NCBI GenBank assembly: GCA_032433595.1
Contig: JASWJB010000096.1
Location: 1-64,000 of the forward strand
Length of the DNA stretch: 64,000 nucleotides
Source of the DNA: Conoideocrella luteorostrata
Lineage: Eukaryota > Ascomycota > Sordariomycetes > Hypocreales > Clavicipitaceae
Reading direction: 5' to 3'
The first letter of the stretch is position 1; every line of letters begins with the position of its first letter. The notes beneath the pieces were generated by a model. The model saw only the letters and a list, made by a program, of their open reading frames with translations, did no database searches and had not been told where the DNA came from. Positions 12,004-22,988 of this stretch are shown here, piece by piece. The position numbers and the translations under genes were made by a program.

Positions 12004-13166
12004 ATGGCTTCTTCATCCTACAATGCCTCCACCGCAGCCGCCGAGCTAGTCCATGATTTAGCGACCCGGATAAAAGGTAAAATCATCTTGGTAACAGGTG
12101 TTTCTCCGGGCGGTCTCGGCGCCGTCTTCGCCGAGGCCGTGGCTGAGGCGCAGCCTGCTGCATTGATCCTGGCCGGTCGCAATCCTGCCCGCGTGGCAGA
12201 GACGGTGAAATCGATTACAGCCCTCAATAACAATATCAGCGTGCGTAGTTTAACTCTTGACCTTGGGTCTTTGGTTAAAGTGCGTGAGGCTGCGTCCGAA
12301 GTCAATTCTTGGGACGATATTACACATATCAATGTGCTGATTAATAATGCCGGTATTATGGCCACTGATTATGCCCGATCCCCAGAGGGCTTTGAAGGTC
12401 AATTTGCTACAAACCATCTTGGCCCGTTTCTCTTTACAAACCTGATTATGAATAAGATCCTTGCTGCCAAAAACCCTCGCATTGTTAATGTTAGCAGCGA
12501 TGGACATCGCCTTCACCCGATACGATTCTTTGACTGTAATTTCAGCGTAAGTTCTTTGGTCTTCACATTCACTGCGCTGGTTTTTTTATGATTGCTCATT
12601 GTGACAAAACGCATGCAGGATGGCGAGCTCTATGACAAGTGGGCTGCTTATGGCCAATCCAAGACTGCAAACATGCTCATGGCCCTGTCTCTGGCCCAAA
12701 AGCTGGGCGAGTCGCGCGGTTTGGTTTCCTGTAGCCTACATCCTGGTGTTATCGGCACAAATCTTACCAGCCACCTGGGTAGTTTTGATGATCTGAGTGA
12801 GTTGCGATAGCCACATCTTCCGTCACATAAGCAACTCTCATGCCTAACTCTGAAATTTATAGATGCTGCTGATAAACAGTTGGGAAATCGAGAGGGATGG
12901 GCCGATTTTAAGTGGAAGACGCCTGAACAGGGCGCCGCGACACACGTCTACGCCGCCTTCCATCCTGATTTGCAAGGTAATGCCAGTGTCTCTCTTCCTT
13001 ATCCGCTGCTAACATTGGACCAGCTCATAATGGCGCATATTTGCAAGACTGCCATGTTGCTGATCCTTGGGAGGATACGGTAAAGCCTTGGGGAACAAAT
13101 GTCATCGAGGCCGAGAGGCTTTGGAAATTAAGCGAGGAGCTCGTCGGTCAAAAGTTTAGTTACTAG
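12004..13166 (+). CDS. Short-chain dehydrogenase/reductase (retinol dehydrogenase-like)
   Basis: Four exons: 12004-12546, 12619-12796, 12863-12976 and 13024-13166. Introns of 72, 66 and 47 nt join in frame to give 325 residues. The start at 12004 has a strong CACCATGG context. Classical SDR features are all present: the nucleotide-binding TGVSPGGLG near residue 32, the structural INNAG near residue 115, a serine segment IVNVSSDG, and the catalytic YGQSK. The protein should use NAD(P)H to reduce a carbonyl or oxidise an alcohol. It most resembles the WW-domain-oxidoreductase/retinol-dehydrogenase group often found in fungal secondary metabolism. It is intact, unlike the monooxygenases downstream, which read on the opposite strand. 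The substrate is unknown. Confidence 0.9.
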
Positions 13167-14013
13167 GGCCAAGCTGTCAAACTCGAAGGGTTCAAAGACC
13201 CAAAGAAAGAAACTGTATCCGTATATGGCAGTAACTCTTGCTGTGGGAACGGAGTAGCGGCCCCGAGTTGTAGAAAATCGCAAGGTGCCATACAGAATTG
13301 GCTGGAGGTCCGATGATGTCAAGAATATCAGGGATCCTGAGCCAGTCACGGATGTGAGGCATGCTATGAACAAGGGATATTGTGAGACAACCCTCCGTGT
13401 GACGATAATGTCAGAATTCTTAGATAAAATTCAACTATAAGAAGAGGTCCAATTCCTTCCCAAAATAGATAGAATTCAAGGACAATTCCACTGCTTAGAT
13501 CTTCCATAGCTGCTCACATCGTGATAGATGAGTTTTAACAGACCATCCAGGGTTCGAAAATTCTCGGAAGCTAATAAAAGCTCCATTCCTGACCACAATA
13601 GATGAGTGATGTCTGATCGCAGGCCGTGATGCCTGGTTGGCAACAACCAACCACAGAAAATAAGTTCAAGTCACGAAAATCTTCCACACAGATGAATGAG
13701 AACAATGCGGAACTGTTGAATGCAATGAATTCGTGTGTGTTCTATAGAGTTCGTATAAGACCGAGATATAAGAGAACTCTTGGGCATGAATAGCACTCGC
13801 ATACCTTGTCGAAATGGATAGTAATCAAGGACAACATTTTTAAACATAACAGATCCGCAGCTACTGCCATTGAGATAATAGCTGACTTTGATGCCTTTAG
13901 TTGCGTATTTTTTATTCAGGAAAACAATCGAACATGCTTCGTCTGTGCTTCAAAAAACAAAAGTGTATATTTCGTGTATCTTTGACAGCGTTAAAAGTTA
14001 AAAAAAATCGCAT
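13167..14013. other. AT-rich intergenic DNA
   Basis: The 3' flank of two convergent genes. It contains AT-rich sequence with many short direct similarities (AATAGATGAG-type words) but no open frame of interest and no recognised repeat. Confidence 0.45.
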
Positions 14014-15682
14014 TTAAACTAAAACATACATCATCATGAAAAGCAGACCCAGGGCAAGTACTGTACGTGAGTTCCGACGAACCATGCTTGGGATCCATGC
14101 TCCAGTTTGTTTTCTTCGCAACATACCTTTACTAGGAGCCTTTTCATCATCCCACGAAAAATTTCCCCTAGGCCAGTTGCCCCCTTCAACGTAATCCAGC
14201 TTAGGTGCTGAGCGGACAATGCCACCAATCATGTCCGCGACTTACCGGTCCGGTGCGTAAGGCATGATCCATTCGGCGACGAACCTATACAAAGGCGTGT
14301 CCCAGGCTTGTATTTTGGTAATTAGATTAGAGAATTCCATTACTTTTTTCATTCGTTCTGCTCGCTCATCTCGATAGGCACTGATGGTATGGTTTAATGT
14401 TGCCAGGCTGGGCTTCGCGCCGCTCTGGTCATTGACCATTCGGTTGATATGATTGCAAAGCACGGCTATGGACTCCATGGCCGAGTTTCCACCCAATGCT
14501 ATGTTCGGCGTGACCTATAATTAGCAATGTTAATGAAGATACTTCTTGTCAAGCTTGCAGCTCCTGGACCTGTAGCGTCGTACCTTGTGCACGGCGTCTC
14601 CTGCCAGCACCATGCGCCCATGGTGCCAGTTCTCCAGAACTCCTTGCTCTAAAGGTATCAGCGCTCCGCGAGATCGACGCTTCCATAGCTCCCCAAACAC
14701 CATGGAGTCCGACAAGGGATGATCAGCAACTTGCTCGGCCAGGTCGTTGGCATCCTGCGAAGTGTAATTGTGTCGCACCGGCCATGAGCTTGTTCTCTCG
14801 AGGCGGAAGAAAACGAAAAAAAAAAAAAAAAAAAAACGTTTGACACGGTTGTGTCAGAACAAGAAACGAGTATTTCTTGTTGTGAATTACTGTCATGTCG
14901 CGATCTCCCATTTCTGGTGTTGATCCGGCCACACCAATTAGGCATTTCCAGCTTGTCTTGATAGCTAGGAGATGGCACCTTCGTTAGTGATGACGCTGTA
15001 ATTAGATTTTTTTTTGTTTTGCATCCTTGGTCAATAAAACTTACACGTTTTTTCTGTTGCGGTGATGCTGCCAGGTTTGGACTTGTTGGCCTGATTCTGT
15101 AGCAGATTTCGAACCATGCTGTGCACGCCGTCACAACCAATAACCATATCACCCTTCTCTACAGTTTCATCTGCCATGATAACCTGTACATGGCTGGGAC
15201 ACTCAACAATGTCTTGGATGTTCCTGCCTAGTTGGACTCGGGACTTATTCTGGAGACCGTCATACAGGACCTTGAGAAATTGGCGCCTCTCCAGCAACAG
15301 AATATCATAACCATGGCTAGCAATTGCTTCATTAGCAAATAAAATCACAAATCAGTGGCCCGAAATAGAGTTCAACTTACTTCTCTCGGACATGGTCAAA
15401 AAATCCGTTATTCAGATTTGCCTGACCATCCTGACGACGATAGCACCAACGTTTGCCGGGTACACAGAGCTTTCGTGCTGCCTCTAGACAGCCAATCTGC
15501 TTTAAGATGCGGGAACCGTGTGGATAAATACAAATGCTTGCTTCTTCCGAAGGCGCGATGTTTGTCCGTCGCTCCAACACTATGTGGTCTATGCCAGCTC
15601 GTTCCAGACAATGGGAAGCCGTCAGTCCAGCCACGCCTCCGCCGACCACGATGACTCGGAAGGTAGACTCTGTTCGATCCAA
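14014..15682 (-). pseudogene. PaxM-like FAD-dependent monooxygenase, damaged
   Basis: Exons on the minus strand are 15682-15381, 15316-15045, 14964-14584 and 14514-14014, with introns of 64, 80 and 69 nt. The fold is complete: FAD-binding VVGGGVAGL near the N-terminus, the DG motif VIGCDGVHSMVR, the second flavin motif GDAVHK..TPN, and a C-terminal membrane segment (VLALGLLFMMMYVLV) as in PaxM-type epoxidases of terpenoid pathways. Three defects are visible. The natural start reads TTG (15682-15680) instead of ATG. A run of 21 A (14816-14836) in exon 3 puts the two halves out of frame by one base. A TAA at 14244-14242 cuts off the membrane tail while the frame continues beyond it. Such enzymes epoxidise prenyl chains before cyclisation. 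The substrate here is unknown. The homopolymer lesion could be an assembly error, the stop less so. Confidence 0.8.
14816..14836. repeat. A21 homopolymer inside an exon
   Basis: Twenty-one consecutive A on the plus strand (T on the coding strand) inside exon 3 of the FAD monooxygenase. It encodes a Phe run; a length of 20 would keep the frame, 21 does not. Confidence 0.9.
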
Positions 15683-16194
15683 GGATTGTAATTGATCAAT
15701 TCAAATACCATGAGTTGCTTCTTGAAGGGTGACTTGCTGAGTGAATAGAATTCTACCAAATGTGGAAGACCTAGCAGGCCATTTTCTAGCATTCCAGTAT
15801 CTGTCTAAATCAGAGCTCCCTGGATACAGTCGCGGGCTAAAATCTGACGGTGGGTCCGACCGAGCTTTCGGGGTCGCGGGCCGGGGAAGCCAAAGCATGA
15901 TCTACGTGAGCCACATTTTGAAATTAAGAAACCTGGGCATCTGACGCCTAGAACGGGGCGCGAAAGAAAAGAGCAAGAGCCGGGAACGCCGGCACACGTT
16001 ACATGAGCACATCACGCTTAGATGATAGGTGGTTGACAAAATTTGCAGCACGTCTAAATCAAATTTCAGGATGTATGTTACTATCTATTGTTATATTGGG
16101 AAGTCTCTTTATTAGCAGTTTATATAGCTGTGGTTCCTGAGTCTGCCAATAACCAGCCCTTGGGAATCTCAGTCGTGTTGTGTCATGCATCGTT
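15683..16194. other. Intergenic DNA
   Basis: This lies between the 5' end of the FAD monooxygenase and the 3' end of the flavin monooxygenase remnant, both on the minus strand. No gene or repeat is recognised. It should contain the promoter of the FAD monooxygenase. Confidence 0.4.
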
Positions 16195-17252
16195 TTACAT
16201 GCTTTTCTCGTCTGCACCCTTGGTGTTCTTAAAAAGAAATTCATCCACCAAGCCATTAAAATCCTCGGGTTGGTAAGGACTGAGAAGCTCTGAAAATACA
16301 TTAGACTTGCGTCGGCTCCTCAGTCCGAGATCACTGAAAATGCTGTCAATATACTGGCTGTGTTAAGCGTCATCTCTTTGGACATATGTTCATGAATGCT
16401 TATGTTCGAAATAATCAAGAAAAATCCCACAGGAAGAAAATCGTACAGAGAGTACGGAAATTTCTGGCCTTGGTTCAAGTATCGTTTGCGCGTCCAAGCA
16501 TTCCACAGGGCCACCTCCCTGGCCATGGCATCTCTTTCTGGGAAGATCATGATCACCCAGGAGATAGAGAATGGCCCAAAAAGAGACTGGACTTCAGCAA
16601 CAAGTGGTGTTTAAACTGTGTGAATTTGGCCCATGATTGCAATGGACCGATCGCCTTTGAGAGCCAACTCTATCGGAATTGCGCGACGATATAATAGCCA
16701 TTTGCGCTGATGACTTGGATCAAACCTGTTGTCAAACTTGAGTTTCGGTGGCGAAGACAGTATAGGAAGTCTCTTATTGACTTCTCTTTCTGCCTCTTCG
16801 TCATAAGTGTGCCAGTCAATTTTTTTGTGGTCGCTTTCGGCCGCGGCATCGAACGCGTGGAACGATTCTGGACAGTAGTACGGAAGTCCAAGCGTGGCCT
16901 TCATATCGTCATCAAACATGCCGAAGTGGTCTGTCCAACCAGTGCACATGACTCTGTAATCAGGGCTCATGGTAGTCTCTGTATCAACGTTGAGATGCAT
17001 GACTCCTTTCTTTACTGAGCGAATCGAGTCCCTTGTGCTAGGCGTTCCTACCGAAATTGAGACGCTGTCGACAGCTGCTCTACACCTCAATCTGCCCCGT
17101 TGGGCGGTCGCGTCACTGAGATGCAGCGCTTCAATAGCACCCCCAGAACTGACTGCCGGGCATGTGCTGGCGACTCTGTTACAGTCGCGGAACAGTCGTA
17201 GGAGGACGCTATGCCGCCCCAAGCAATAGTGACATCCACCTATGGGTGGCAA
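16195..17252 (-). pseudogene. Flavin-containing monooxygenase, C-terminal half, broken
   Basis: The minus strand carries the C-terminal half of an FMO-type protein: TGWTDHFGMFDDDM, YYCPESFHAFDAA, then KGDRSIAIMGQIHTV, then EVALWNAWTRKRYLNQGQKF and, after a likely intron near 16355, a tail ending at 16195 (SRRKSNVFSELL; DFNGLVDEFLF). Lesions are a TAA at 16613-16611 where the frame continues with TPLVAEVQSL, and two compensating frameshifts near 16590 and 16545. The N-terminal FAD and NADPH motifs are missing; the upstream frame to 17578 is unrelated or scrambled. The TAA would fit CAA to TAA. FMO relatives hydroxylate or do Baeyer-Villiger oxidation. Family assignment is moderate, loss of function near certain. 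Confidence 0.65.
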
Positions 17253-18173
17253 CGCAATGTCGTTCCTCTGCTTCCCAAACCGAAGATCGCTTCGGCCCTA
17301 GCTGCGAGGCGCGCGTCATACACAGGAGGTACCTTAAAAGCCAGTTGGCACGCACTTGCCGATGAGGCGCGATGTGTGACGGCTGTGATTAGTTCCCAGG
17401 GGATAAACCTCAGTCGTGAGTTTATATTGGCAGAGGTTAAATGGGGGGCTTTGAGCATCGAGCTTGTAAGACCGGCACACAGGCTCTTGCATAGCCTTTT
17501 CTCCTTGAGATTTGTATTATTAATAGCTACATTCTGCAGCTTCGTGGAAAGCCTATTTTGAAGCCCTATAAATCGCAACGTACGTGGCGGCAGCAGCTAA
17601 TTGATGCGTTGTGCGAGGCTTATGGGCAGACCGGCGGATCAAGGCAGAGGTTTCGAGCCAGCGACGAATTTACGCCTATGGCACAGCATCAATCTGTCTA
17701 TTGAGGCAAATAAAGCTGCCTAGCCTGTCAAGGTTATCGGGTCGGTCAGGTTATGTCAAGGTCTCGCAAGGCATTAGGCACGTTGAATGACGATGCCGTC
17801 AATCGGCACCGCTCTGCACCTAAGACCCATTGGGGGTGTCAGACGTGCGATGTAGCTCCTTGTAAATTGGCAAATTGCTTGGACTTCTATCATAGTGTAA
17901 ATTAGCAGGCAGAAGAAGTGCCCTTGAATGCGTTGCTTTTGATTGGCTACGGACCCCTGTCATTATAAAAGTGATGCTTTACGGTCATCAATGAGATAGT
18001 AAGAGCGGACACCCTTATTGGAACCACCGCCGGATTCCGCGTGACTGGCTTGGCGCTAGAACATACGCGGGGTGCTTCAGAATAATTCGCTAATGTAGTT
18101 GGCGGTGCTGCCACAGTATATCAAGTCGCCGTCATCCATCAAAGAGTGTCATCGGAAACACCAACACCCAACC
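17253..18173. other. Intergenic DNA with a dispersed repeat
   Basis: No gene is supported. A frame on the minus strand near 17240-17400 (VYDARLAARAEAIFGLGSRG) looks protein-like but is unrecognised and broken. Bases 17374-17418 match 44995-45038. 17950-18170 is the likely promoter of the P450 at 18174. Confidence 0.4.
17374..17418 (+). repeat. Copy 1 of a dispersed ~44-bp repeat
   Basis: Shares about 40 of 44 positions with 44995-45038, including TTAGTTCCCA and GGATAAACCT. No terminal repeats are visible around either copy. It is probably a fragment of a transposable element. Confidence 0.7.
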
Positions 18174-20014
18174 ATGCCTCTACACACTACTCTTCCGGCC
18201 ATTATCAGCTCTGCGCTGGTTGTGTGCCTCTTCAGCTTCCTGTGGCGGTTAGGGACGATCCGACGGCGTTTCCGCGGTCTAGTACGTGCTGTTCTTCACT
18301 CTCCTGCCACCTCGCTCGATGCTGAAATCTTCCCAGCCCATACCGCCTCACAGTTTTCTTTTCGGTCATATTCGCCTGCTCTTCGGTGTCATCAAGCAGC
18401 TTCCTGGAAGCCCGCCCCTCGGTACGGCCCTGTCCCTTATCCAATCCAAATACGAGCTCCCGGACGTATTTTATATGGACCTATGGCCGTTCGTTCCGGA
18501 GCCTTTCCTTGTTACAAGTAATCTATCCGTGGCGGACCGGTTTCTCAATGACTATACGCGGCATCCAGGGGTGCTCGGCCTCGCGTTGCAGCCTCTCGTC
18601 GGCGGCGAGCGCGGGCTTGTCTCCTCGAATCTACCCGAGTGGCACGATTCACGCGCGGCTATTCGCGGGGCCTTCTCTGTAACTAATGTGCAGCGATTCT
18701 TGCCCGACATTGCGCAGTACTCGATGCATCTGCGGGCGGAGCTGCTGCAGCGAGCGAAGACTGACCGCCGATTTCCCCTCATCGACTTGGTCGAAAAGTG
18801 GGGCGCCGATCTTACATTTCGCTTTCTCGTGGGGGAGGACACTGCCGTTCAGAATGGCGGTTGGGGCGTGCAGACCAATGCGGATGTGCAGGCCATCATT
18901 GCACAAGTCGACAGTCCAGTGTCTTGGAATCCATGGACTCGGCGACAGCGAAAGGAGGCGCGGGCACGCTTCCAAGTCCGTGTCCGCAATCGAATACGTG
19001 AAGCCTTGGACAGTGCGCTGGAGAGACGAGAGCCGGCAGCTCACAACAAGTTTATGCCCGTGTTGGACTTGCTGGTTGCCAAGTACGTGGAAGACTTCCC
19101 GGAGAGTACAGAATGGCAGGACGACCTTGTAGCCCAGCATTTGGATACAGTAATGACCATGTTCCTCGCCGCGGATGTGTCGTCAATGGTTTTAACAGTT
19201 ACGTCTTTCTTCTCTACCCCCTCCAGTTTGCCCCCCATAAGTAGTTCCTCTCCGCGTACGATTGACTACCAACTAACGTTTCTACTGCTCTAGTATGTCT
19301 TCTACCATATTACTCAGGATACAACCGTGGCTGCCACGCTGCGCAAAGAGCACAATAATGTGTTCCCAGGCGACGCGCAGGCCGCCTTGGAAGAGATCCG
19401 CAAGAACCCAAGCAAAATAAAGCAGCTTCATTACACAACGGCAGTGATCAAAGAGAGCATGAGGTTGCGCCCGCCGGGGCTATCTGGGACCACAGCACCG
19501 AAGGGGTACGGCACTCTGCAAATGGCGCATTATAGACAGAGTACTAACCTGACTGCGTGGTAGACATGTGCTCCGCCACAATGGAATTGACCATGATCTG
19601 GGCGGAAAGATGGTATGACACATCCAATCTGCCCCTCTCTAGCCTCAATGCTAATTTTACCATATTCTCTAGCTCATGGTTAATGCCGCCCGTCTCCAAA
19701 CTAACGAAACCTACATTTCGTCTCCCCTCACTTTTGACCCATCCCGTTGGCTGCCAAATCCGGATGCTGATCTTGCCAACACCTGGAGACCCTTCCAGCG
19801 CGGACAGCACAGTTGCATGGGCGAGAACATGATGATGCCGGGTCTGGTTATAGCATTATTGATGACAGTACGCGACATCGATATTGCGCTGGCGTATGAC
19901 GATGATGATGCGAGGCTCTCTCCGGAGTTTGGCGGTGCTGCGTATATGGATGGAATGTTTGCTGCAAAGCCTGCCAAGGGCCTACCAGCTACAGTAAAAG
20001 CGCTAACGCGTTGA
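18174..20014 (+). CDS. Cytochrome P450 monooxygenase
   Basis: Five exons: 18174-18281, 18337-19197, 19294-19505, 19564-19612 and 19673-20014. Introns of 55, 96, 58 and 60 nt keep the frame and give 523 residues. The N-terminus is a membrane anchor (AIISSALVVCLFSFLW) followed by a proline-containing hinge PIPPHSFLFGH, so it should sit in the endoplasmic reticulum. The I-helix has AADVSSM, the K-helix ESMR supplies the ExxR pair, and the heme loop is FQRGQHSCMG with the ligand Cys. The second intron has a weak GTTACG donor. No stop or frameshift is seen, so this is one of the few intact oxidases in the window. The protein resembles P450s near mycotoxin pathways, but the substrate cannot be told. 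It could have worked with the neighbouring SDR and monooxygenases. Confidence 0.87.
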
Positions 20015-21675
20015 GAGACCAGATGTGTGCGATGAAGTGTTTTGTTTTGTTTTGTTTTATTTTTGGAACTCGATTTGGTGACTCCTGGTGAGCCCTGGCC
20101 TGGTGGGCACTTTCGGTGCTGGGCGTAGGCGATGTAAGCTTCCTGAATAATTGTCCGAGATGTTGCTGCGAGACGATGCTAAATGTATTGCTTGTTTTCT
20201 ATTGGTTGCCTTTAATATAAACGGCTATTAAATTGATAGGTACGCACTAGCAGTGCGGTACCTGAGGTCATGACAGCAATTAAGACCGTGTTACCTTGAC
20301 GCGTGGCCCAAGAAGAAGTCACCTTGGTCGCCGTCACCTCGGTCGCAGTGGAGGCCAAGTGCTAAAACCTTGCAGCGCGGACAGGCGAGCGGTGCTACAT
20401 CTAGACTATATTCCGTGCGCGGCTTTTTCAGCCACTAAAATGGCTATTTGCACAGTTAATGTTACGTGCTAGATTATAACCTGGGTTGAGCCGGAATACT
20501 CTACCTATTGCATATACAAATGGCATTGCCGGAAACATCCCGGTATCTAGGGATCGCATCGGTGCCTTTGCCTAGGAACGTGCAGTGCAGGCTTTCCTCC
20601 CCGCGGTCGCTGCGGACTTGCGCAACACAGCCTTCGTACGCATGTGGATGTAGAACCCCTATAGCCGTTGTTTTTTCACAAGGACTGGCAGTGTATTGTC
20701 TTATTTTATTTCATCTTGCCCTTTTTTTTAGTCACGGTGAGGCTCGCATAGTGCTGTCTGGTAAGATTGTGCTGCTGTCAATGGCGATGCAGATGTTGCC
20801 TGCCAGAAAACGCGCTAGGCATCATCAACTGGAGATGCGCTGCGGAGTAGCTATGGAGGAGCTGGGCGTGGACTAGAAACGCTGTTTCCCCCGGAACGCG
20901 CTCATGGGGCGCTGGGGTCTCCGCCCAATAGGGTGAGAGGGCGATCCATTAAAACGAATACTCCAGCGCCTGAAGCCCCCACTGCGAGATTCTCTCGTCA
21001 CCGCGGACCGCCACTATAACGATATTCATACTCCAGGAGTCTGCTGAGAATACAGCAAATCCTAACAATGTATATTCATATATGTACGAGCTCACTGCGG
21101 CTTATTGATACAGCACGATGTCGAGTAATAATATTACATAGCCTTACAGTGCAACTCTACTATGTGTTGTGCTCCAACTTTAATATAAATGCCAAGAATG
21201 ATCCTTCGTCTCAAGGCCGCTCTACGCAGAACTTGACTCCAAAGTCCGCTTAGGGCGGAGCCTATTTTGCGCATTCTGCTTTTGGTAGTCTAAGCGCCGA
21301 AAAGCCCCAGTTCTGCCACCACGATACCGACCATCTCCACATCGGCAAGCAAACGTCGAGCCCACGATTTCAAACATCCGGCCCGACCTAGCCCAAAACG
21401 TGTTAAGTACACGATGTTCGCTTGCCCTGCTACCAGGATAAAGACCACGACGATGGGGTCTGCTGTGAGAAAATTTTACAATAATGAATTAGAACCTCCC
21501 CCATAAATAGACTTAAATCCCCTTCTACTATTTTCGTCGGCAATGGCTGTATTTCTCAGACTCTTTTCATTCTACCTTTGCAAGGTAGTTAATTTGCTTT
21601 GTGTTGCTCCCTGACGTCATTGTACAGTTGCTTAAACCTACGCCTTAGCTATACAACAAAAACACCCACCAAACA
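20015..21675. other. Intergenic DNA
   Basis: A TTTTG pentanucleotide array (20039-20059) follows the P450 stop and is probably 3' UTR. The rest holds no supportable gene; the open frame 20508-20876 has no recognisable feature. The stretch before 21676 has a pyrimidine-rich leader and is the likely promoter of the nucleoside hydrolase. Confidence 0.45.
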
Positions 21676-22988
21676 ATGCATTGGTCACACTTCATCTTAG
21701 CATTTGCGTCCCTAGGGGCGTCTGCTACCATAAAGAATGGCACTCACAAGGTTGTCATGGACAATGACTGGGGCACTGTTGAGTTTGCCCCTTACCTAAT
21801 GGCTCTCAAGAATGGATGGGATGTGTTGGGCCTTGTTAGCAACACGGCCAACACATGGTCTCTCCAATGCGGGCTTCATGGTTTGGCAACTTTGGAACTA
21901 GGCGGCCTTCATCGCTGCATCCCAGTCCACAAAGGCGCGGACTGGCCATTGCTCAACACACCTCAACTATTGAACAACTGGGAGGCGGCGTACGGCAAAC
22001 TCCCTTTCCAAGGTGCCTTCAAGACCGAGGTCAACAGTGGCAAGATCATTGATAACGATCCCGTCGGCAAGGATCCTTCAGGCGAGAACCCACTTCAGAT
22101 CAACCGCGAGGCCTTCTTAGAGGGTTACCCAAACGCGACTTTCGCGAGCGAAGACGGAGCCATGTTCATGATCGATCAGGTTCGGAAGTATCCTGGCTAG
22201 GTCAGCATCTTCTCTGCTGGATCAATGACCAACATAGCGCTAGCGGTGCGCCTAGACTCAAGCTTTGCCAGGAATGCAAAGGAGCTTGTTGTCATGGGCG
22301 GCTATATTGACCTCAACATGCAGTCCGTTTCTGGAAACCACATCCTTTCAGACATCTGCTCCGATGTAAGTCTTCCATTTTAGGGAATGAAATAGCTACC
22401 CTGCCATACAAGGTGCTGAAAGAAAGCAGGTCAACTTGAAGATTGATCCAGAGGCCGCCAAGATTGCCCTAACCGCCGACTTCCCTCAAATCACTATTGT
22501 CGGCAACGCGGCCAACACCGTATTCCCTGACAAGACCTTCAATGACAAGTTGAAAGCTACACTGACACCTTATTCAAACATCTTGGAAAAGTACCTCGTT
22601 CAGGTAAGTGCGTTGCTGCAATTTGCTTACAGCGACAGTGCTGACGAGCATATTCAGGAACTGCCAATTTGGGACGCTGTTGCTGCGGCCGTCATGATCA
22701 ATCCTGCTGTAGTCATCAACTCGACTGATGGTAAGTCAAAACAACGATATGAGAACAAGAAATGACGTTAATTCTCTACTAGTCTACCTCGACGTCAATG
22801 TCGCGCGGAATAGCCAGACTTATGGCAATGTCTATGTCTTTAAGGAAGACTATAGACCAACGGCGCAAAAGCTACAAAAGGTTCGTGTCATCACCCATGT
22901 TGACGTCGAAAATGTCCGTGACATGATCGTTCAAGCCTCAACCAATCCCAAAGACTGTGATGACGTAGCCAAGGTTAGAGGCGGTTGA
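21676..22988 (+). pseudogene. Secreted inosine-uridine nucleoside hydrolase with premature stop
   Basis: Exons 21676-22365, 22430-22603, 22658-22730 and 22783-22988 join in phase (introns 64, 54 and 52 nt) to 381 codons, but codon 175 is TAG (22198-22200). It lies in the context KYPG-stop-VSIFSAGSMTNIAL, where relatives usually have Gln, so CAG to TAG is the simplest change. A signal peptide (MHWSHFILAFASLGASA) leads the protein. The N-terminal metal-site region is MDNDWGTVEFAP, and the segments LVSNTANTW, NIALAVRLD, ELVVMGGYIDLN and a FWD-like PIWDA are family-typical. Secreted fungal members hydrolyse ribonucleosides to base and ribose. Apart from the stop every exon and splice site is clean, so the loss looks recent, or this allele is a null. 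Confidence 0.85.

Noticed and set aside
17240..17578. Minus-strand frame upstream of the flavin monooxygenase as its N-terminal half
   Set aside because: It lacks GxGxxG motifs for FAD or NADPH and cannot be aligned by eye with the family.
20508..20876. Plus-strand 122-residue open frame
   Set aside because: No signal, domain or codon pattern distinguishes it from chance in intergenic DNA.
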